The notes beneath the pieces were generated by a model. That model did not search any database. It saw only the letters and a list, made by a program, of their open reading frames with translations, and was not told where the DNA came from. A stretch of DNA of 64,000 nt, from the NCBI GenBank assembly GCA_964580585.1, contig CAZOKZ010000003.1, positions 61,365-125,364 on the forward strand. The letters are read 5' to 3'. Positions 1 through 9,052 of this stretch are shown piece by piece. This stretch comes from CAZOKZ01 sp964580585. GTDB taxonomy: Bacteria; Sumerlaeota; Sumerlaeia; SLMS01; JAHLLQ01. Positions within the stretch are counted from its first letter, which is position 1. Every line of letters begins with the position of its first letter. A program made the translations under genes and the position numbers.

Positions 1-1
1 G

Positions 2-118
2 TTGATTATTCAAGAAGTCGATATGCAAAGCCGTATTGATCGCGACCTGTTGAGCTCTGTAACCATTTCCGTGGCGCGATTGGTTCCGCATTTCATGGAC
101 AAAACACGCCGTCGTTGA
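2..118 (+). CDS. C-terminal end of an unknown protein (partial)
   Basis: The reading frame is open from the left edge and ends at a TGA at 116-118, giving 38 residues that end in KTRRR. The gene starts outside the window. The piece has the look of a helical C-terminus with a basic tail, but it is too short to assign to a family. It is followed after about 50 bases by the next plus-strand gene, so the two could be co-transcribed. No function is proposed. Confidence 0.5.
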   Translation: MIIQEVDMQSRIDRDLLSSVTISVARLVPHFMDKTRRR

Positions 119-171
119 GGACTTGCTGTAAACGTTATTAACATTTCGACCATTGGATGAAAGAGACAGTC

Positions 172-720
172 ATGTTGGATCAATATTCAGTTGAACAAAA
201 ATTGTTAGGCGCGAACGTGCTCCTGTTCATCGTTATTACGGTTGCCGGCGTGGCGATGATGGTGCATCGGCCTGAAATTCCTGCCGATCCGCCGCTCGAC
301 GAATTGCGTGGAATGCTGTCGGACATTTCGCTCGAAGTGCGCACCGACCCGAATCGCAACGCGTCGGACGAATTTACGAAATTTGGAAACGCGCCTATCT
401 TTGAAACGTTAATATTATTACCAACGCCGTCGCCCACTCCCGAACCAACGCCGGAACCGCCACCGAGCCTGAAAGACGCCATCTTGGCATGGAAAGTCAA
501 AGCCATTGCGGGAACGTTGGTAATTGTAGAAGACCCGCGTACGCGCGACGAATTCGTCATGGATTTAACGAAAAAAGACGAACCGAAGATTACGCGTTAT
601 CGTAATATTGAAATGCCGATTTACCTGGATTCGATCGATTCGCAAAATTACAAGGCGACGTTCAAATATACCAGCAGTCAAGGCGCACAGACGGTGACGA
701 AAGGGATGTTTGACGAATAA
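172..720 (+). CDS. Single-pass membrane protein with proline-rich linker (GspC/PilP-like layout)
   Basis: About 182 residues. A short N-terminus is followed by one hydrophobic segment (about residues 13-34, LLFIVITVAGVAMM), then a polar stretch, a proline-rich linker (PTPSPTPEPTPEPPP) and a small C-terminal domain rich in beta-type sequence (KAIAGTLVIVEDPRTRDEF). This inner-membrane anchor, Pro linker and periplasmic domain layout resembles type II secretion GspC or type IV pilus PilP proteins, but I see no diagnostic motif, so that is only an analogy. An in-frame ATG at 157 would add five residues. I prefer 172 because AAGAGA lies just upstream, while 157 has no Shine-Dalgarno sequence. Confidence 0.6.
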   Translation: MLDQYSVEQKLLGANVLLFIVITVAGVAMMVHRPEIPADPPLDELRGMLSDISLEVRTDPNRNASDEFTKFGNAPIFETLILLPTPSPTPEPTPEPPPSLKDAILAWKVKAIAGTLVIVEDPRTRDEFVMDLTKKDEPKITRYRNIEMPIYLDSIDSQNYKATFKYTSSQGAQTVTKGMFDE

Positions 721-725
721 AGTTA

Positions 726-1721
726 TCAGCTGATTATTCGTCGGGCAGCGTCGAACAATCCGGCTTTTCTGCTGATGCGCGTGGCGGCCAGTGTCATCTC
801 CAATTGTGGCCCGAAATGACGTTTGAAACGAGCAATGCTTGGGGTGTTGGCGCCCACCCAATCGTAAAGTTGCGGCAAACCTTGCCGGTCGGTTTCTTCC
901 AGCGCGCCGTAATGTAATAACGTCGGGGCGCCAGAGCCTAATTGCTCGGGATCGGATGCTCCGGCCAGATAATAAACGCGATGGGCATCGTGACCAAACA
1001 ACCCCGCTGCGTGCACGTCTCCGTCCCCATTACGTACTTCAACGATGAAACCGGCGTCTTCGGATTTCAGCCAGGGACCCAACGATTCGATAGACGCGGC
1101 GAGCGTGGCATCGAGGCCCTGTCGTTTGGCATTCGTTTTCCAAAGTCGAGCGATGGCGCCCGTTTCCGAAGCGGATAACGTATGGCATTTTAGCCCTTCC
1201 TTGCGAGCTTTACGCGCCTGTCGTTTGACCGACGATCCGAAATCGCTTTCCCACGCACCGGGTGTTTCCCACGCGGTCAGATAATTATAATGCGGACGCA
1301 CATTCCAACCGTGCCACATTAAGCCGCGCGCGTCCGTAACACATGCGGGAAATATTGCATCTACTCGATCAACGGAAGCGGGAATTGCGCGGGCAATGGC
1401 TTCGAGTCCATCGCGCCAGAATCGTTCGGCTTCCGCTCCGTCGAGAGTGCTCGATTCCGCTCGCACGAGCGGTCCGCAGGATGGAGCAAAGTATGGCGAT
1501 TGCCAAAACAGCAATCCTTTACGGCGAGCTTCGCAAAACGCGATTGCCATTTCGATTCGGTCGCCCCGCCATGCGCCGGCAAAACGCGCCTGTCGATTTC
1601 GCGCCGCATGCAATGCATAAGCGGGACGTTGCACCAGACTGCGGTTTGCACTGGCGTGCCACAACGATTCAAGCGTTGAGAGATCATTTTCGTCGAGCGT
1701 GCGTGCGGTCCAGTTGGTCAT
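726..1721 (-). CDS. FemAB/GNAT-like acyltransferase (PF13480 type)
   Basis: 331 residues. The central part (SSVKRQARKARKEGL, then a segment on an amino-acyl-like acceptor site) and the C-terminal run ending LYDWVGANTPSIARFKRHFG match the pattern of BioF2-like/FemAB acetyltransferases, which transfer acyl or aminoacyl groups to cell-wall or polysaccharide precursors. The substrate is unknown. Its ATG overlaps the TGA of the upstream thioredoxin gene (ATGA), so the two are probably translationally coupled. Residues NGDGDV are encoded by an exact copy of the dispersed GGGGACGGAG decamer (plus-strand 1019-1028). The family assignment is by eye from overall pattern. Confidence 0.7.
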   Translation of the reverse strand: MTNWTARTLDENDLSTLESLWHASANRSLVQRPAYALHAARNRQARFAGAWRGDRIEMAIAFCEARRKGLLFWQSPYFAPSCGPLVRAESSTLDGAEAERFWRDGLEAIARAIPASVDRVDAIFPACVTDARGLMWHGWNVRPHYNYLTAWETPGAWESDFGSSVKRQARKARKEGLKCHTLSASETGAIARLWKTNAKRQGLDATLAASIESLGPWLKSEDAGFIVEVRNGDGDVHAAGLFGHDAHRVYYLAGASDPEQLGSGAPTLLHYGALEETDRQGLPQLYDWVGANTPSIARFKRHFGPQLEMTLAATRISRKAGLFDAARRIIS

Positions 1722-2260
1722 TGAACGGGCTCGCTGCCAGCGATTTCACGCAGGAAAGCAACAGCATCCGCGTTGTCCCATGCCGTGGCGCCGGTGTACT
1801 CGAATCGCACGCGTTGATCTTTGTCCAACACGATGGTATGCGGAGTGAAATTGATTGAAATCTCGGGTGGCAACGGGGCGGCGAGGACGAAAATTGGCAG
1901 AGTCAATTTTCGACTTTTTGCAAAGGATGCCACGCGTTTCAGATTGTTGTCGGCTGCCAGACAAACCACAACAATGTCTTTATCGTTTTTCAACTGGGTA
2001 TGCAAACGTTGCAAACTTGGCATTTCACGAATGCACGGTGGGCAACTGGTGGACCAGATGTTAAGCAGCACGGTTTTCCCGGCAAAATTTTCCTCAAAGG
2101 AAACCGGCGACCCATCTAAACCCACCATGGCGATGGGAACACTGAGTTTCGGCGCGGAGGCGCTGGCTTCAAATGTCGGGCCCGAGTGCGTGGATGTCAC
2201 GAACAGATAAAAAACTCCGGCGGTCAATAATACAGCGGTGAGTGTCAATGCTTCGTTCAT
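1718..2260 (-). CDS. TlpA/ResA-family membrane-anchored thioredoxin
   Basis: 180 residues. An N-terminal hydrophobic segment (about residues 5-22) acts as signal anchor, followed by a thioredoxin fold with the redox motif SCPPC (Cys73 and Cys76) preceded by LLNIWST. A later FTPHTIVLD segment holds the expected cis-proline loop, although the usual cis-Pro position is not exact. Proteins of this family reduce or isomerise disulfides on the outer face of the inner membrane, for example in cytochrome c maturation. It is the first gene of a two-gene unit with the FemAB-like gene, which overlaps its stop codon by four bases. Confidence 0.85.
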   Translation of the reverse strand: MNEALTLTAVLLTAGVFYLFVTSTHSGPTFEASASAPKLSVPIAMVGLDGSPVSFEENFAGKTVLLNIWSTSCPPCIREMPSLQRLHTQLKNDKDIVVVCLAADNNLKRVASFAKSRKLTLPIFVLAAPLPPEISINFTPHTIVLDKDQRVRFEYTGATAWDNADAVAFLREIAGSEPVQ

Positions 2261-2504
2261 GAGAAGGGATGGCCGTCGGTGATTTTTTTTTTGATACCGG
2301 GAAGAAAGGAGGTGAGAACGCTCGCCGCATTCTTCCTCAGGTTAGATTGTACTCGCATGCCGAGTCAAAAGGAACCGCAGAGTTGGGAATTCCAAAAAGT
2401 GTACCATTTTCAGGTTGTTCATGCGTTTCCTTGAAATTTCGAACCGCCATTTCATTGCCTGCACTTGTTTTGGGTCTTACTGGTTGCCGTGTCGATTGGC
2501 CTGA

Positions 2505-2651
2505 AGGGGGGATGCCGTTCGCAAGGTTCGCGACTCCGGTATGCTTCTTTGCCAACCCGACGGAATCACACACTGGAACAACGAAGGACACGAGTTGGCG
2601 GCGGACTTGTTGCTGCCAGTAGTCGTTGAACAGATGTTGCGCCAATCAGTA
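2505..2651 (+). pseudogene. Decayed C-terminal fragment of an SGNH/GDSL-type hydrolase
   Basis: Reading in the frame of position 2505 gives VRKVRDSGML followed by DGITHWNNEGHELAADLL. This matches the C-terminal catalytic block of SGNH hydrolases, where Asp and His sit in a D-x-x-H-W-N-x-x-G-H pattern. The frame is closed by a TGA at 2502, and no upstream part of the enzyme is visible in any frame, so this is a remnant rather than a gene. The surrounding stretch 2261-2504 and 2652-2840 holds no convincing gene. Its only other feature is a TTGACA hexamer at 2781-2786 without a matching -10. Confidence 0.5.
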
Positions 2652-2839
2652 AAATATGTGCATCGCCACAGGGTTATTCACCTCGTGTTTCTTGGTATTT
2701 TTGTGCCTTTACGATTGGGTTTTGTAATTTTGAGTGAAGATGAGAATTACGTTGAGTGGAAAAAAATCTGCGCAAAGCACTTGACAAAGATACCCCGGTC
2801 CAAGCACTCGTTAACTGCACATACGGACTTGGTGCGACG

Positions 2840-3150
2840 CATCGACTCCGGCCCGTTCAATGGCAACGACGAGGAAAAGTAGGTTTTCCCGGGCAGAGCA
2901 TGAGAGAAGGAACCCACTGGCTGAGAGGTTCCCGCCCCCGGACTACTGAACTGGCCTCCGAGCCGCTGGCGCGAACGCGGACCCGCAAGGGCCGCCAGTA
3001 GTTCCAGCCGAAACGACCTCTCTCGTCAGCAGAGGATACGAAGGGTTCGCGTTCCCCGCATTGGGTTGAGCCGAACCGAAATCGGGGTGGTACCGCGCAA
3101 ACACCGCGCCCCCGGCAAGCCTCCACAGGCAATGCCGGGGGCGCTTTTCA
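2840..3150 (+). promoter_or_regulatory. T-box leader (tRNA-sensing) upstream of leuA
   Basis: The sequence GGGGTGGTACCGCG at 3084-3097 is the T-box antiterminator signature that pairs with the acceptor end of uncharged tRNA. Upstream, GACGAGGAAAAGTAG (about 2868-2882) and a GGAACC...GGTTCC helix (about 2910-2933) fit a stem I with its distal loop. A candidate specifier codon CTG (Leu) lies in GAACTGG at 2951-2953. An intrinsic terminator follows. Uncharged tRNA-Leu should favour antitermination and leuA expression. The 5' limit is approximate, and the specifier assignment is inferred from position, not from a folded model. Confidence 0.88.
3106..3148 (+). terminator. T-box-controlled intrinsic terminator
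   Basis: Arms GCGCCCCCGGC (3106-3116) and GCCGGGGGCGC (3134-3144) are perfectly complementary over 11 bp and are followed by TTTT. The hairpin lies directly downstream of the T-box sequence, which is where the alternative terminator of a T-box switch belongs. Confidence 0.9.
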
Positions 3151-3169
3151 TTTTGCGAGGTTCGCCACG

Positions 3170-3238
3170 ATGACGACGACGCAGACAACTTTTTCGATTC
3201 GACTGTCCCTCCTGGGTCTTCGACTTATCCTGCCATGA
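3170..3238 (+). CDS. leuL: Leucine-rich leader peptide (leuL-like)
   Basis: A 22-codon ORF between the T-box terminator and leuA. Its second half reads LSLLGLRLILP, with six leucines in eleven residues, and it ends at TGA 3236-3238. GAGG at 3157-3160 is a plausible ribosome-binding site. Leader peptides rich in the end-product amino acid are the hallmark of ribosome-mediated attenuation in biosynthetic operons, so I read this as a leucine sensor acting after the T-box. The peptide itself is unlikely to have another job. No homologue could be checked. Confidence 0.65.
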   Translation: MTTTQTTFSIRLSLLGLRLILP

Positions 3239-3290
3239 TGGCCGCCCGACGCGCGGCGATCATGGCCTAAGCCGCTCGTTTCCCCTTTTC
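3235..3290 (+). promoter_or_regulatory. Mutually exclusive hairpins downstream of the leucine leader peptide
   Basis: An 11-position helix with one mismatch can form between 3235-3245 and 3253-3263, and its 5' arm includes the leader stop codon. The GCGGC at 3253-3257 can instead pair with GCCGC at 3271-3275, followed by the pyrimidine-rich GTTTCCCCTTTTCC. A ribosome at the stop codon would block the first helix and allow the second, while one stalled at the Leu codons would allow the first. This is the logic of a classical attenuator, but the second stem is short. Confidence 0.45.
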
Positions 3291-3354
3291 CATAGCAATA
3301 CTTGCTCGCTTCTGACCCGGCTCGAAGCAGCCGAATCGAAAGGAATTTCCGAAA

Positions 3355-4950
3355 ATGACGAACACAGCGAACAACAACCGCGTTTATATCTTCGACACCA
3401 CGTTGCGCGACGGCGAACAAGCCCCGGGCTGTTCGATGAACGCGCGCGAAAAACTGGAAGTCGCCCGCCAGTTGGCGCGCCTGGGCGTCGACATCATCGA
3501 GGCCGGTTTTCCGATCAGCTCGCCGGGCGACTTCGCCAGCGTGCGCGAAATCGCCGAAGTCGTTGGGACACAATCAGGAGCGCCGGTGATCGCGGGTTTA
3601 GCCCGTGCACGCGAAGGCGACATTCAACGCGCCTACGAAGCGGTAAACGCCGCGATGCGTCCGCGCATTCACACGTTCATCGCCACGTCGCCGATTCACA
3701 TGGAACACAAGCTGCGCATGACGCCCGACCGCGTCATGGAAACCGCCGTCGAGATGGTGAAATTCGCCCGCTCGCTGGTCGCCGACGTCGAGTTCTCACT
3801 GGAAGACGCAGGACGCACGGACTGGGGTTTCATGGTCGAGATCGTGACCGCCGTGATCGAAGCAGGCGCGACGACGATCAACATTCCCGACACGGTGGGC
3901 TATTGCCAGCCCGCCGGGTTTGGCGCCCAGATTCGCCACTTGTACCAGAACTGCCGCAACATCAACGACGCGATCATTTCGGTGCACTGTCACAACGATT
4001 TGGGGCTGGCGGTGGCGAATTCGCTGGCCGCCGTCGCCGAAGGCGCCCGCCAGGTCGAGTGTACGATCAATGGCTTGGGCGAACGCGCGGGCAACGCCTC
4101 GCTGGAAGAAGTCGTGATGAATTTCAAAACGCGCCACGATTTCTTTGGTATCGAGACGGGCATCAACACGCAGGAAATTTACCGCACGTCGCGTCTGGTC
4201 AGCGAAATGACCGGCCAGCGCGTGCAATCGAACAAAGCCATCGTGGGCGCGAACGCGTTTGCGCACGAATCCGGCATCCACCAGGACGGTATGCTGAAGC
4301 ACGCACAGACGTATGAAATCATGACGCCCGAATCGGTCGGCTGGACCGGCGAAGGTTTGGTGCTGGGCAAGCACTCGGGGCGTCACGCGTTCAATACGCG
4401 CGTCGCCGCGTTGGGTTACACGTTGGACAAAGAAGAATTGGAAGCAGCGTTCGAACGTTTCAAAGAAGTGTGCGACAAGAAAAAGGAAGTGTACGAAGAC
4501 GACTTGATCGCGTTGGTGGACGAAGTCATGTTCAAAGGCGCGGCGACGTGGGAATTGGCCACGTACGAGTACGCATGCGGCCCGGACCGTCGTCCCAGCG
4601 CCACGGTTTGCCTGTTTGTCGATGGCGAGAAAAAATGCGCCACCGGCACCGGCGACGGACCCGTCGATGCGGCGTTCAAAGCGGTCGATAGCTTGACCGA
4701 CGCAAACGTTTCTCTGTCCGGGTTTACGTTGGACGCCATCACCGAGGGCGAAGATGCATTGGGCCGTGTGACGGTTTCCATCGAACGCGCGGGCGGTCGT
4801 CGTGTCAAAGGCCGCGCCGTGAGCACGGACATCATTCAGGCCGCGATCAAAGCGTACATCAACGCGCTCAACAGCCTGCACGTTCAGGAAACGTTGGCTG
4901 CCAGTCGCGCCTCGGCGGAGGCCGTTGCGGTGCCGTCGCACTTGGTGTAA
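3355..4950 (+). CDS. leuA: 2-isopropylmalate synthase
   Basis: 531 residues, a normal length for the long form. It condenses acetyl-CoA with 2-oxoisovalerate, the first committed step of leucine synthesis. The N-terminal TIM barrel shows DTTLRDGEQAPGCSMN, the metal-binding HCHNDLG and NGLGERAGN. A linker with HESGIHQDG and GKHSGRHAF follows, and the last 130 residues are the leucine-binding regulatory domain. AAAGGAA lies about nine bases before the ATG. Expression is probably controlled by the T-box and leader peptide, with allosteric feedback through the C-terminal domain. The other leu genes are not in the window. Confidence 0.97.
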   Translation: MTNTANNNRVYIFDTTLRDGEQAPGCSMNAREKLEVARQLARLGVDIIEAGFPISSPGDFASVREIAEVVGTQSGAPVIAGLARAREGDIQRAYEAVNAAMRPRIHTFIATSPIHMEHKLRMTPDRVMETAVEMVKFARSLVADVEFSLEDAGRTDWGFMVEIVTAVIEAGATTINIPDTVGYCQPAGFGAQIRHLYQNCRNINDAIISVHCHNDLGLAVANSLAAVAEGARQVECTINGLGERAGNASLEEVVMNFKTRHDFFGIETGINTQEIYRTSRLVSEMTGQRVQSNKAIVGANAFAHESGIHQDGMLKHAQTYEIMTPESVGWTGEGLVLGKHSGRHAFNTRVAALGYTLDKEELEAAFERFKEVCDKKKEVYEDDLIALVDEVMFKGAATWELATYEYACGPDRRPSATVCLFVDGEKKCATGTGDGPVDAAFKAVDSLTDANVSLSGFTLDAITEGEDALGRVTVSIERAGGRRVKGRAVSTDIIQAAIKAYINALNSLHVQETLAASRASAEAVAVPSHLV

Positions 4951-4959
4951 GAATACAAC

Positions 4960-4999
4960 GCGGGCGAGGGACGGAGAAGTCTCTCGCCCGCATTTTATT
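4960..4999 (+). terminator. Intrinsic terminator of leuA
   Basis: Arms 4960-4971 and 4980-4991 pair over 12 positions with one G-U, followed by ATTTTATTT. The loop side carries GGGACGGAG (4968-4976), a nine-base match to the dispersed decamer. Confidence 0.8.
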
Positions 5000-5014
5000 T
5001 GAGAGAGATGACTC

Positions 5015-5338
5015 ATGCCGAAACCACCGATTCGTCGCCATCCGCAAAACGCCAAAGGCGACTTTTATTTCGCCGAGGGAATTTGCGTGAATTGCGATGG
5101 CCCGTCTGTGCGCGCGCCGGAATTTTTCGGCACCGTGGAAAGCGCGAATGGTGGCACGCAATGCATTGTTCGTCACCAACCGCAAACACCGGAAGAAATC
5201 AATCGCGTGATCCAGGCCATGGAATCGTCGTGCTGCGGCGCGATGCGTTACGGAGGCAACGACATTCGAATCATCGCACGCTTGGAAGCTTCGGGGAACG
5301 GGAATTTGTGCGACTGGCGGGAAGTAGATAAAGAATAA
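5015..5338 (+). CDS. Ferredoxin-like 4Fe-4S protein
   Basis: 107 residues. The N-terminal half has GDFYFAEGICVNCDGPSVRA, a CxxC pair followed by a proline-containing segment. The C-terminal half has SSCCGAMRYGG. This resembles small divergent ferredoxin-type proteins annotated as single-cluster 4Fe-4S domain proteins. The electron partner is not evident. It lies 65 bases after leuA but behind a terminator, so it is probably a separate unit. Its TAA stop is the first base of a long inverted repeat. Confidence 0.65.
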   Translation: MPKPPIRRHPQNAKGDFYFAEGICVNCDGPSVRAPEFFGTVESANGGTQCIVRHQPQTPEEINRVIQAMESSCCGAMRYGGNDIRIIARLEASGNGNLCDWREVDKE

Positions 5339-5484
5339 ACCACAGAGGCACAGAGACACGGAGGACGCACGGAGAAGAGTTTTATTAAAAAGACGTAGAG
5401 ATTTTTTGAGGAAGTGAAATTATATTTCCTTCCTCTTTTTTATTTTTCTCCGTGATCCCTCCGTGTCTCTGTGCCTCTGTGGTT
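5338..5484 (+). repeat. Long intergenic inverted repeat, A/G-rich arm family
   Basis: The arms 5338-5364 and 5458-5484 are perfect 27-base reverse complements, beginning AACCACAGAGGCACAGAG and separated by about 93 bases. The left arm starts on the last base of the ferredoxin stop codon. The right arm lies inside the end of the convergent TIGR02757 frame. The same motif recurs in weaker form at 12658 and 46066-46187. I have seen such CACAGAG/CACGGAG arms in unrelated bacterial genomes, but their function is unknown to me. Between convergent genes the hairpin could act as a bidirectional terminator. Confidence 0.85.
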
Positions 5485-6336
5485 ATTTTTTTCTCCCCAG
5501 ACCTCCCGAAGTCTCATGATGCCCGGTCGCGTCATCGAAAAATCGTAACGCGTCGGATCGTCAGGCGCGATGGCGCGTAGGGCATCGGTGATTTCCACTG
5601 CCGTGCGCAGGTCCGCCGTTTTGCGCGTTGTCAGTTTCAGCAACTCCGCCACGGCGAGCACGTGTGTATCGACGGGCATGATCAGGCGGCTGGGGGCGAC
5701 ATTCCACAGCCCTAAATCGATGCCGTCGTTTGGCCGACAAACCCAGCGCAAAAACAAATTCATGCGTTTGCAGCCGCTTTTTTTCGCGGGCGGCGTGAGC
5801 AACAAATGCGCGCCCGACGGCAATGGGGACGGAGGCGCATCGCGCCGCGCCAGTGTGCGTTTTCGCGTGCGAAGGCCGGTGATTTTCTGCTCTGTCAATG
5901 CTTCGATCCAGCGTTGCAGCGTCGGCAAAATCGTCGATTCGTTTGGTTCGTCCAGCGATTGCCACATCGCGCCGAGCGATCCGTGCGTGCGCAATGCGCC
6001 GCCGATCCACGCCAGGTACAGACGTAAATCTTCGGCGCGAACCCAACGGTAAACGAACCCGCGATATAGACGCGCCCAGTCTTTCGGTTCGCGGGCGGCG
6101 AGCGCTCTGGCGGGATGGGGACGGAGGGGACGCAGAACGGTGTCCACGGCTCCTTGGATGGCTTTCACGTTGCCGAACGCGAACGACGCGGCGATCAGCG
6201 CGACGACTTCGCGGTCGGCGGGGTCGTCGAATGTGTGCACGACGCCAAGCGGATCGGTGCCGAGCAGCGCTGGGTCGTGGTACTCGGCGTAGAGGTCGTC
6301 GAGCAGCGCGCGGAGAGCTTTCTGGCGGGCGTTCAT
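5440..6336 (-). CDS. TIGR02757 family protein (DUF2400)
   Basis: 298 residues. The N-terminus (ALRALLDDLYAEYHDPALL, then DPADREVVALIAASFAFGNV) and the later FLRWVCRPNDGIDLGLW and PVDTHVLAVAELL blocks are characteristic of TIGR02757, a family of unknown biochemical function with resemblance to HhH DNA glycosylase-like folds. The last fifteen residues (NNHRGTETRRDHGEK) are encoded by the inverted-repeat arm and are not expected in the family, so the native C-terminus was probably rewritten when the repeat arrived. The ATG overlaps the stop of the upstream DUF2339 gene. An exact decamer copy (5825-5834) encodes APPSPLP. Confidence 0.85.
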   Translation of the reverse strand: MNARQKALRALLDDLYAEYHDPALLGTDPLGVVHTFDDPADREVVALIAASFAFGNVKAIQGAVDTVLRPLRPHPARALAAREPKDWARLYRGFVYRWVRAEDLRLYLAWIGGALRTHGSLGAMWQSLDEPNESTILPTLQRWIEALTEQKITGLRTRKRTLARRDAPPSPLPSGAHLLLTPPAKKSGCKRMNLFLRWVCRPNDGIDLGLWNVAPSRLIMPVDTHVLAVAELLKLTTRKTADLRTAVEITDALRAIAPDDPTRYDFSMTRPGIMRLREVWGEKNNHRGTETRRDHGEK

Positions 6337-9052
6337 GGAGTGCTGGAGCCTTCATCGTTGGGGGACGGAGGCACGGATGGTTCGGAATCGGGTTTTTCTT
6401 GCGGCAACAATCGGCGTTGCAAAAACACGTACGCCAATCCACCGAAAATCGTGAACAACCCGACGGCGAAGAATGCCACACCTTTGGTGCGAAGCGGAGA
6501 CGAAACCAGATCGTGCGCGAAAATACGGGCGATCGTGAAAATTAACGTTGAGATACCCGCGTATCGAAAAGCTCTGTCCGCCATGAGTAAACCCGAGACG
6601 ATTAACGCGATAAACACAACGCCCCACGAGGCGGTAATCAACACGTCGGTGACTAACGCGCCGCTTGCAAGAAAGACCAAGCCTGTTAGGGTGCCCGCAA
6701 ATACGAGCCAGTAGTTCATTGCCGGTGAAAAGAAAGCTTGCCAGAATTTCGATAGCTGTTCGACGTCGAATCTTTGTTTCGCGATTAGAAGAAGTCGGTG
6801 CGCAACGAGTGCCAACAACGCCACGCCAAGCCCGCAGAGCGCGTCGAAACGTGGTACGGAATTAAGGGTAACGAACGCCGCGATGCAGAAGGAGGGAATC
6901 AGCATGAGCCAGGGGACGGAGACGGCAAGAAGGGCAAATCGACGTCGTGCAATTCCCAGGACGTAGAAAATGCCGACCGAAATCATTGCGCCGAAAATAA
7001 AAGGGATTTCTCCGTCCCCGAATACAAATAACGCGCCGTTCCAAACGACGGTAACTGCAAGCAGTATGAGCGTTTGCGCCACGAAATTCGATTTCATCCG
7101 ACGCGCGGTCATGAACCATGCGCCGATTCCGGCAATAGAGAGAACTCCTGCCGAAACCAGGTTTGTTTTTGCGTCCACCATCACGGCGAGCAACAATGCA
7201 AGTCCCGCCAACGCCAAACCGCCAAAGTATCCCGGTCGAAAAATTTCCCAAGTCGTGTCGAAGGAGTTGTGGCGAAATTTTTCGTAGGGATCGACATCGG
7301 GTTGGCGAACCAGAACTGGCAATTCGGGCAGGCGGTTGCCCAACAATGCAATGAATGCCGCGGCGCCAGCCATTAAAGCGGCAAGGATGCCGCTGAACGG
7401 ATCGTGATGTTCGAGCCGTACGCCTGCATAAAGAATGAGGCATAACGCGATGCAAAGTTGAACAAGAATGTTCAAAATTCGCGCGGGTAAATGCAGCGTT
7501 TTGCGCGCACAATCGCCCCACAAGTAGAGCATCGCGCCCCACCAGACGAATTGCAGGGGCACGTAACGCGCGGTGCTGCCGGCATTATCCATCATGAAAA
7601 AAAACGCGCCCAGACAGAATATAACCGTACCAAGAAACCAGGCACGAGCACGCAATACTGCCATGCCAAGCACCAGGAGCGAGGATGCGATGCCCACACT
7701 GAGAATGATACCCAGATCGTTGTTGTTAAAATATTCTCCCATGGCCCAAATAATCGAAACGACTGCGACCAAAGACCGAAATTGTCCCGCACCCAGTTCA
7801 ATCCACATCAACGGCCCGTGTGTGAATGATTCGACTTTGCGTACCCAGATGCGCTCCCATGGCAAGGCAGACGCGAGCAGGAAAATTCCCGGTAACATGG
7901 CCGCTACGAAATCGAATGGTGTCGTCAATGCGACCGATTTGAAATACGGCAACACGGTGAGAAATGCGCAAACGGCCGTCAGGGGACGGAGCCAGCGCAT
8001 TCCGCGCGAGCGCGTCGCGGCAATTGCCACGACCAGCGCCATTGCCGCCATCACGGCGCTTTCCGCCATGCCGCTGAACGCCGCGACAATGCCCGATGCC
8101 GCCAGGACAAACACCATCAACGCGTGAAAGCCCAGCAGCGTGCCACGCCGTAACATCGGGACGAACAACCGCGCGGCTTCAAGTCCCGCCAGCGCAAACA
8201 GCAGCACATGCACACGATCCCAAAAGACGCTGGTGCTCCAAACCAGATAAACCGAAAGGGCGCTGAACAGCAGCGAATTCAGCAACGCGCCTCCCGTGGA
8301 AAATGGGCTGGATTCCAGAACGATTTCCGGTGCGGCGTCGTGGCGGACGGCTTCCTCGGCGGCGCGTTCTCGCGCCAGCCAGATTCGTCCCCATTTCAAA
8401 AACGCGGCACTGAAAACAAGGTGGTAAAATAATAACGCGCCGAGATGAGTCATCACGGGGAGGGGTGAATGGTCGATAGGCGAAATGATCCACAGCCCTA
8501 ATGTGGCAAGGTACGTTCCCACCAGCGCTAACGAGGTCAGACGTTTCCACTCGTGGCGCACGAGCAATACTCCGGCAGCAAGCGCAAGGACCGAGAGGTT
8601 GATCAACGCGAAACCCGCGCTGGTGTTGGCGCTGATTAATGCCGCCAGCACCCCGAGACCGAAGCCCATTCCCGCGACGCCTTCCGAACGCCATCTTTCC
8701 GCCAGCCCGACGATTCCGCCTGCGAATCCCACCATCAACAGCAGGGCGAACATCCGTGGGAAAATCGCCATCGCGTCGATAAACCCGCCTCCGAAAGACA
8801 CAAAGTAGGCGAGCGCCAACGAAATAGCGATGGTGACGTGTCCGGCAGTTTCCGACCGCCGTTTTGCCCAGAATCCCGCTAGGCCGAGCATCCCGGCCAC
8901 ACCGTATCCGATGCCGACCTTCAGCCATGGGCTATCGAACAACGCGGCGATGATGGCCGCGCCAATCAGCGCGAACACACCGCCAATACGAGGCAACCAT
9001 GTTGTCATCAAGCGCACTTCCCAGCCCTCGTCGCGCTTTGCGGGGGACGGAG
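5825..9052. repeat. Cluster of the dispersed decamer GGGGACGGAG
   Basis: Exact copies lie on the plus strand at 5825, 6117, 6361, 6912, 7982 and 9043, and on the minus strand at 7010-7019. All are within the TIGR02757 and DUF2339 genes. They encode different peptides (for example PSP, VSVP, GDGE), so the selection or spread is at the DNA level. Other copies outside this cluster are at 1019, 11677, 12626, 13461, 32628 and 44252. Confidence 0.8.

Noticed and set aside
2269..2645. Opposed short frames upstream of leuA
   Set aside because: No domain pattern and no good start sites; the only recognisable sequence there is the SGNH remnant.
3796..5055. Long open frame on the minus strand opposite leuA
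   Set aside because: It is the shadow of a GC-rich gene in another frame, has no recognisable domain, and leuA is certain.
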